Shown: in pieces, positions 52,028 through 56,018 of the stretch
Position numbering within the stretch: the stretch's first letter is position 1
How the letters are laid out: each line of letters opens with the position of its first letter
Assembly (NCBI GenBank): GCA_041739085.1
Contig: JBGSON010000028.1
Location: forward strand, 1 to 56,018
Reading direction: 5' to 3'
Length of the DNA stretch: 56,018 bases
Source of the DNA: JBGSON01 sp041739085
Lineage (GTDB): Bacteria; Patescibacteriota; Gracilibacteria; CAIRYL01
Program-made: the position numbers and the translations under genes
Notes under the pieces: generated by a model
Databases searched by the model: none
Told to the model about the DNA's origin: nothing
Seen by the model: the letters and a program-made list of their open reading frames with translations, nothing else

Positions 52028-52059
52028 GTCATCTCGATCAAATCGGAAGACGTGATTGT

Positions 52060-52156
52060 TGGGATAATTAAAAAATATTGCGTCCGGTCCGGAAAGCCCG
52101 GACGAGCCGAGAGAGTGTCGGGATTCAAGTCGGAGCCCCCAGAGGAGGGGAAGACG
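52060..52156 (+). promoter_or_regulatory. Extended -10 element and G/C-rich structured leader upstream of yggT
   Basis: TGGGATAAT (52060-52068) is identical to the eno -10 element. The transcript would then begin with strong structure: CGTCCGG (52081-52087) pairs with CCGGACG (52098-52104) around TCCGGAAAGC, and CCCC (52137-52140) with GGGG (52147-52150). The leader to the yggT ATG at 52213 would be about 135 nt, unlike the very short leaders elsewhere here. On the minus strand the first hairpin is followed by CAATATTTTTT, so it could instead be a minus-strand terminator. No known riboswitch consensus is matched. Confidence 0.35.
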
Positions 52157-52212
52157 ATTTGTATTTGAGCAGAGTTGAGTCCATACTGGATGTATTCTCT
52201 TATCTCTCACCT

Positions 52213-52569
52213 ATGGATTCATCCAATTCTCCCCGGACAAAACCCCTCTACCGGGGTACGCAGATCGTCTGGTATCTTCTTGGTATTCTGGAGTTTTTAT
52301 TGATGTTCCGGTTTGTGTTGAAGTTTTTGGCCGCAAACCCTGAAGCAGGCTTCACCAGATTTATTTATAGTTCAACGTATGTTTTCGCGGCCCCCTTTCT
52401 CAATGTGTTCCATCGAACCGTGGTGGAAGGCAGTATCGTGGAATGGACGACGCTGCTCGCCATGCTGGTCTACTGGATCATAGCGATGGGGATCGTGAAA
52501 CTTCTGGTCATGGGGAAGAGCGTGTCTACCCCCGAAGCGGCAGCCAAACTGGATGAAGAGGAGAAGTAG
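52213..52569 (+). CDS. YggT-family membrane protein
   Basis: 118 residues with two main hydrophobic segments (about 19-42 and 78-98). The pattern FVLKFLAANPEAGFTRFIYSSTYVFAAPFLN is the YggT signature: helix, Asn-Pro, then Ser/Phe-rich segment and PF. The short acidic C-terminus lies in the cytoplasm. YggT proteins are linked to osmotic tolerance and division-site functions in other bacteria, but the biochemical role is unclear. ATG 52213 gives the family start; the open frame before it runs through the structured leader. Putative RNA structures lie on both sides of the gene. Confidence 0.8.
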   Translation: MDSSNSPRTKPLYRGTQIVWYLLGILEFLLMFRFVLKFLAANPEAGFTRFIYSSTYVFAAPFLNVFHRTVVEGSIVEWTTLLAMLVYWIIAMGIVKLLVMGKSVSTPEAAAKLDEEEK

Positions 52570-52574
52570 AATAA

Positions 52575-52676
52575 GGCCTAGTCCCCTTGGAGACACTCGT
52601 TCTTGGGCATCCAAATACTCGAACGAGAAAACCGGTGAGGCACATGCCCCAGGAGGTGTCGATTTCGGACTGGGCT
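52575..52676 (+). ncRNA. Candidate structured RNA with possible pseudoknot
   Basis: A closing helix (52575-52584 with 52667-52676; 10 bp including two G-U) encloses GACA/TGTC (52592-52595 with 52657-52660) and a 7-bp hairpin CTCGTTC/GAACGAG (52596-52602 with 52621-52627). In that hairpin's loop GGGCAT (52605-52610) is complementary to ATGCCC (52644-52649) outside it, giving a 6-bp pseudoknot. The same loop could instead fold locally as TTGG-GCAT-CCAA. It begins 6 nt after the yggT stop and ends 71 nt before the next ATG. Strand is uncertain and no known class was recognised. Confidence 0.4.
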
Positions 52677-52747
52677 CTGTTTTCAGTATTGTTTTTCATA
52701 CCCGTTTTATATCAAACTATTGCCAGTAATTATTTTTCATTCTCTCC

Positions 52748-54832
52748 ATGAATGCGAAACGGATCCTCCTTTTTGTTCTCTCCTTCGTTCTTTTCGGATG
52801 CGGAGTTTCAAATCCCGACTCTCAAAAACCTGCCAATCCGGACTGGGAGTATGAAAAGACGATCGCATCGCCGATCGTAGAAAAAGTCGAAACGGCAACG
52901 ACTCTCGGGGATCTTGAGGAAAATAAAATGGAGATCGCCATTCCGGAGAACACATTTGATGCTTCGACGGAAGTGACGGTGCAAAATCCGTCCATTGTTC
53001 CTGCGGTCGATGCCGGGCGCTTTACTCCTCTCGGTTCTCCGGTGGAGGTGACATCGAGCCAGAAGAGGCTCAATGCCCCCATGACGATCACGCTCAAAGT
53101 CCCCGAAGCAAGCGAAAAAGATCTGAAAACAGAATCGGTGTGGGCGGTGTATTACAACGGAAGCGACTGGGACATGATCCGGCCGATAACCACAGACGCG
53201 GAGGCAAAGACGATCACCTTCGAGAGTTATCATATGAGCCTCTGGGGCACGGGGAAGGTGAGCGTGGAAGAACGGGTCAAGAAGTACACTCACAGCAAAA
53301 CGCTCGGAGAGATGGCGCAGGAACAGGCGGATGACATCGTCGACAAGATCGTGGAACAGGCGGTCGACAACCTCCTCCGCGTGCAGCTCGGCATGAGCGA
53401 CGAATCCGCAAAATATAAGATCATCTCAAGCCTCGCGAATGACGATGATTACGCCGAGATCCTCGATGCGTTCCGCCGGAACGACGCGGAGGGTTTCAAT
53501 AAAAAACTAATGGTCTTCCTCGGAAAAAAGGTCGCGGAAAACGTGGAGAAGTCGGCTCTTGAAAGTGCTCTCAAGAACCTCTCGTCAAAAGAAGGAGTGG
53601 AGTACGCCGAAGCCGCTGCGGAGGCGCTCGGATATTTGTATGAAGGAGATCTCGAAGGAGCAGCGGAGGTGCTCGGAGGAAAGATCGCGGATGCGTTTCT
53701 CATTACCAAATTATTTAAGGCGGGGGGAGAGATCGTCCAGTACAACATCAATCTCTGGAAAGACAGCGAGATCGAAGCGGCGTATCAGGCGTATAAGAAC
53801 GGGTCGGATGATTATTTCTGGGGATACAATGTGGACAAGGGCGATTTTGGCGCGGTCTATGATCAGATGAAAGGGATCGCGGTCCGGCTCGAGAGCGAAT
53901 ACGTGGAACGCGAAATAAGACGCCGGGAAAATCTCGGACTTTCGCCACCGACGGACGCTCAGCTCCGTGAAGTCCGGGAGCAGGTGCGGAAAGACCTCGA
54001 AAAGCAATTTGAAACCCGCTTGTCGAAAGAGGACGAACTCGCGAAGGAGGAAGAGCGGCTCCGAAACCTTATCGATGCGTTTACAAAAGCAAAACTCCTT
54101 GAAGATGAATCGTTCGGATATGACGATGACACGGAGACGATGGAAGAAAGGCTCGATAATCTTCTCTCGACCGTGAAGAAAATAGTGAAAGATACGAAGC
54201 GAAAAGACTGGACGACGAACACGTTCACGGATAAAGACAACCTTTCCGTAGGAGACCTCGTTTCGCTCCTTCAGGCGTGGAATTCGACGAACGGAAAAGA
54301 TCTCTACAATACTATGCTGAAGGAAAGATTCGGTGTGGATGCCGGAGGCATCGGGATACAGGGTGATTTTACGCTCATCTCTTTCCCTGATCCTCCAACA
54401 AACAGCTGGCAAAGCCAGATATTCGAACAGATCCTCACGAAGGCGAAGATCGAGGTGAAAGATGGAGTATTCGACAGTACAAAGAATATCACCGTGAATA
54501 CGACCTGGGGACCAAAACTGTTCAGTGGAACCGGATGGGCGCACTGGGTTGGAACATATGATCCTGCGACCGGGATTCTCTCTATCACGGGCGAGATCGG
54601 ATGGGACGGCAGTACAACGAGCGATTATGGAGACGGGAAAGAAAAGATTGTCTACACATCGCCCACGAAAGAGGTAAAAATCACACCGGACATGAAACGC
54701 GTGTCCATTAGTTTTATAGGAACGATTACCTCAACAACAAGTGATCTCGAAGATGGCGGATGGACAAAACCCTGGACACGGAGCGATGAAGGCGGGCCGA
54801 CGGTACAGTTTGATATTGAGATCCAGGATTAG
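52748..54832 (+). CDS. Large lipoprotein with ZU5-like N-terminal domain
   Basis: 694 residues. A lipoprotein signal ends in VLFGC (Cys18). The first domain (about 45-165), with NKMEIAIPENTFDASTEVTV, PLGSPVEVT and ESVWAVYYNGSDWDMI, has the look of ZU5-type beta-sandwich domains of surface proteins. A long helical middle (about 170-500) contains acidic and charged coiled-coil stretches. The C-terminal part (about 520-694) is beta-rich with many Gly and Thr (GTGWAHWVGTYDPATGILSI). It should be tethered to the outer membrane face. No enzyme motif is seen. An intergenic element with possible RNA structure precedes it. Confidence 0.75.
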   Translation: MNAKRILLFVLSFVLFGCGVSNPDSQKPANPDWEYEKTIASPIVEKVETATTLGDLEENKMEIAIPENTFDASTEVTVQNPSIVPAVDAGRFTPLGSPVEVTSSQKRLNAPMTITLKVPEASEKDLKTESVWAVYYNGSDWDMIRPITTDAEAKTITFESYHMSLWGTGKVSVEERVKKYTHSKTLGEMAQEQADDIVDKIVEQAVDNLLRVQLGMSDESAKYKIISSLANDDDYAEILDAFRRNDAEGFNKKLMVFLGKKVAENVEKSALESALKNLSSKEGVEYAEAAAEALGYLYEGDLEGAAEVLGGKIADAFLITKLFKAGGEIVQYNINLWKDSEIEAAYQAYKNGSDDYFWGYNVDKGDFGAVYDQMKGIAVRLESEYVEREIRRRENLGLSPPTDAQLREVREQVRKDLEKQFETRLSKEDELAKEEERLRNLIDAFTKAKLLEDESFGYDDDTETMEERLDNLLSTVKKIVKDTKRKDWTTNTFTDKDNLSVGDLVSLLQAWNSTNGKDLYNTMLKERFGVDAGGIGIQGDFTLISFPDPPTNSWQSQIFEQILTKAKIEVKDGVFDSTKNITVNTTWGPKLFSGTGWAHWVGTYDPATGILSITGEIGWDGSTTSDYGDGKEKIVYTSPTKEVKITPDMKRVSISFIGTITSTTSDLEDGGWTKPWTRSDEGGPTVQFDIEIQD

Positions 54833-54945
54833 GGATGGTGAAAAAGAAACAGGCAATTTTTTGAAGCATCCATCCTCGGATGACTCTTCCCACGGAGCAC
54901 ATCAGGGGAGGTGCCTCCCGGAGAATAGAAACAAGGTTTTAAAAA

Positions 54946-54974
54946 TAGACACAAAGAAGAAAAAATGGTAAAAT
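54946..54974 (+). promoter_or_regulatory. Putative promoter of the Cys-rich lipoprotein gene
   Basis: TAGACA (54946-54951) and TAAAAT (54969-54974), the latter preceded by TGG, are 17 nt apart. The leader to the ATG at 55001 would be about 20 nt, pyrimidine-rich and without a Shine-Dalgarno site. Confidence 0.55.
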
Positions 54975-55000
54975 ATACATAAATATTTTTCTCTTTTTCC

Positions 55001-55711
55001 ATGAAACACACACAAACTGAAACACTTCCGCTGATCGCGCTCCTGAAATTCGGATTCCTCTTTCTCGGGATTCTTCTTCTCCTCTCTGCCTGCAAATCAG
55101 AAGTAAAGCAGAGCGGCGATCTCGACGCAGGTTTACTCAAGAGCAAGAGCAGTGTTAATGACGGCCTCCTCCCCGAGTGTCATGCAAATGCAGATTGTTC
55201 TCCCGTTTGTGATGCGAATGAAGCGTCCTGTGAGAGAATCTGTAATTCGAGAGGAATATGTGTCCTGTCCGGCAGCTGTACCCTTATCTACGGCCAATGT
55301 GGATATAATGGGGGCGACGGTGACGGGGATGGTGATGGAGACGGAGACAGTGATGGTGATGGTGACGGGGATGGAGATACTACGGATTGCACTTCTTCTT
55401 GCGGCTCTGCTACAGAAGTACCGTCGTTTCTTCCGCCCTCAGAGAATACCTGTAATTTTGGCTGCATTACCTCAGAAATAGCAGGCGGTGATGGAATAGA
55501 TTGGACATGGAGTTGTTATTCACCAACTCGAAGACCTGGGAATGGTACGAATTGTTCTGCTCCTTGGGGTGAGTGTGAAGTCGACACAGATTGTCCGAGT
55601 ACCTGTACCACTGGAGGAGCACGGTGTGATGGCGTCTGTAATGGTGGTACATGTGAAATAGATGATATGGCATGTGCTATCTCGACATCCTGCGGAGGAA
55701 ATAATCAATAA
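55001..55711 (+). CDS. Cysteine-rich lipoprotein with Gly-Asp repeat linker
   Basis: 236 residues. A long lipoprotein signal ends in LLLLSAC (Cys31). Two cysteine-rich parts, each with about ten cysteines, follow: residues about 60-105 (CHANADCSPVCDANEASC) and 130-230 (CEVDTDCPSTCTTGGARC). A Gly-Asp(-Ser) repeat of about 11 units separates them (about 107-128). The CxxxxDC...C spacing, seen twice, suggests a small disulfide-knot module duplicated around the linker. It should be displayed at the surface; the acidic linker may bind calcium. Function unknown. Confidence 0.7.
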   Translation: MKHTQTETLPLIALLKFGFLFLGILLLLSACKSEVKQSGDLDAGLLKSKSSVNDGLLPECHANADCSPVCDANEASCERICNSRGICVLSGSCTLIYGQCGYNGGDGDGDGDGDGDSDGDGDGDGDTTDCTSSCGSATEVPSFLPPSENTCNFGCITSEIAGGDGIDWTWSCYSPTRRPGNGTNCSAPWGECEVDTDCPSTCTTGGARCDGVCNGGTCEIDDMACAISTSCGGNNQ

Positions 55712-55777
55712 GACAGGGACCACTTCATGCGTTCTTTGGGATACTTTCTCGAGCTGCCGCAGGGCGATTCCTAAGTT

Positions 55778-55800
55778 GGAAGCGATTGCAAATCATTTCC
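55778..55800. repeat. Degenerate 23-nt palindrome, copy G
   Basis: GGAAGCGATTG then CAAATCATTTCC: same length and core as copies A-E, with imperfect arms but intact GGAA/TTCC ends. It lies between the Cys-rich lipoprotein gene and the cupin gene. Confidence 0.55.
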
Positions 55801-55878
55801 GGTGAAATTCTCATCCCCTGAGCTGGGTTTTTTCTGATAAAGAGATATAGACGCCATTATTTGAGCAAAGTCTGTGTG

Positions 55879-55887
55879 TGGTATAAT
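55879..55887 (+). promoter_or_regulatory. Extended -10 promoter of the cupin gene
   Basis: TGG followed by a perfect TATAAT (55882-55887), with TTGAGC 15 nt upstream. The leader to the ATG at 55925 is about 30 nt. Confidence 0.6.
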
Positions 55888-55924
55888 CCACCCGCACACA
55901 TTTTATTCTTTTTAAACAACCCGC

Positions 55925-56018
55925 ATGAAAGGATATAGCGCCAACATTGAAAAAGAGACACTCGCAAACACCAATTTCCGAAAAGTGCTCTATACCGGAA
56001 AGCACAGCCAGCTCGTTC
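55925..56018 (+). CDS. Cupin-domain protein, truncated at the window edge
   Basis: The first 31 residues (MKGYSANIEKETLANTNF, then RKVLYTGKHSQLV) match the start of small single-domain cupins, mannose-6-phosphate-isomerase-like, that are common in CPR and other bacteria. The metal-binding His motifs would lie beyond the window. It is behind a strong extended -10 promoter. Confidence 0.75.
   Translation, partial: MKGYSANIEKETLANTNFRKVLYTGKHSQLV

Noticed and set aside
52081..52104. An SRP RNA (4.5S) or RNase P fragment, because of GTCCGGAAAG-like sequence.
   Set aside because: The GGAAGGAAGCAG-type SRP apical loop and RNase P core regions are absent.
54863..54925. A second structured RNA after the large lipoprotein gene (GGGAGGTGCCTCCC).
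   Set aside because: Only short hairpins can be drawn, with no T tract and no consistent fold; resemblance to the element at 52575 is limited to a few bases.

Overview
The window reads as a chromosomal segment of a Candidate Phyla Radiation (Patescibacteria) bacterium with the standard bacterial code. A Peregrinibacteria-like lineage is my best guess, from gene content only. The pointers are many orphan small proteins, three S-layer-homology (SLH) proteins, Mbov_0395-type T4SS-pilin-like membrane proteins, a CPR-style cysteine-rich zinc-ribbon protein, bacterial PH-domain proteins, few Shine-Dalgarno sites, and housekeeping genes scattered singly rather than in conserved operons. UGA is an ordinary stop in many genes and an intact release factor 2 is present, which excludes the UGA=Gly code of Gracilibacteria/Absconditabacteria.

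Layout. 1-6.2 kb: a truncated gene, a GGDEF protein, a PHP-less family X DNA polymerase, a large FecR-domain membrane protein, and ruvC. 6.2-8.35 kb: a prephenate dehydrogenase/dehydratase fusion preceded by what looks like a complete transcription-attenuation leader. 8.5-17.4 kb: small orphan genes, two SLH surface proteins, a GIY-YIG protein and a PH-domain membrane protein pair. 17.8-20 kb: an accessory islet with a REP-associated transposase, palindromes and an AT-rich gene. 20-25.4 kb: a TM1410/GH114-like secreted protein, ribD, eno and aspS. 25.5-30 kb: a giant TSP3/HYR/GLUG/SLH surface protein. 30-36 kb: miaB, a membrane acyltransferase-like protein, a hotdog-like protein, a SpoU methyltransferase and prfB. 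36-43.3 kb: a PH protein, a lamin-tail-domain surface protein, the Cys-rich zinc-ribbon protein, a secreted Cys-rich protein and rpmE. 43.3-46 kb: DUF2238, SemiSWEET and LRR lipoprotein genes separated by palindromic elements, then a tRNA. 46-48.7 kb: two membrane proteins, each built of three T4SS-pilin-like modules, plus a partner. 48.7-56 kb: a transglutaminase/TPR protein, pheS, an orphan OmpR-type regulator, yggT, two lipoproteins and a truncated cupin.

The most notable observation is the tyrA-pheA leader (minus strand, 8128 down to 7900). It holds a 28-codon peptide with five Phe and two Tyr codons, an 11-bp antiterminator helix, and a mutually exclusive terminator hairpin with a U8 tail 22 nt before the structural gene. 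Other highlights are triplicated pilin modules, a 23-nt palindrome family that flanks single genes and shows compensatory change, a transposase carrying its own 28-bp palindrome inside its reading frame, and a possible pseudoknotted RNA after yggT. All family assignments come from reading motifs; no database search was run.
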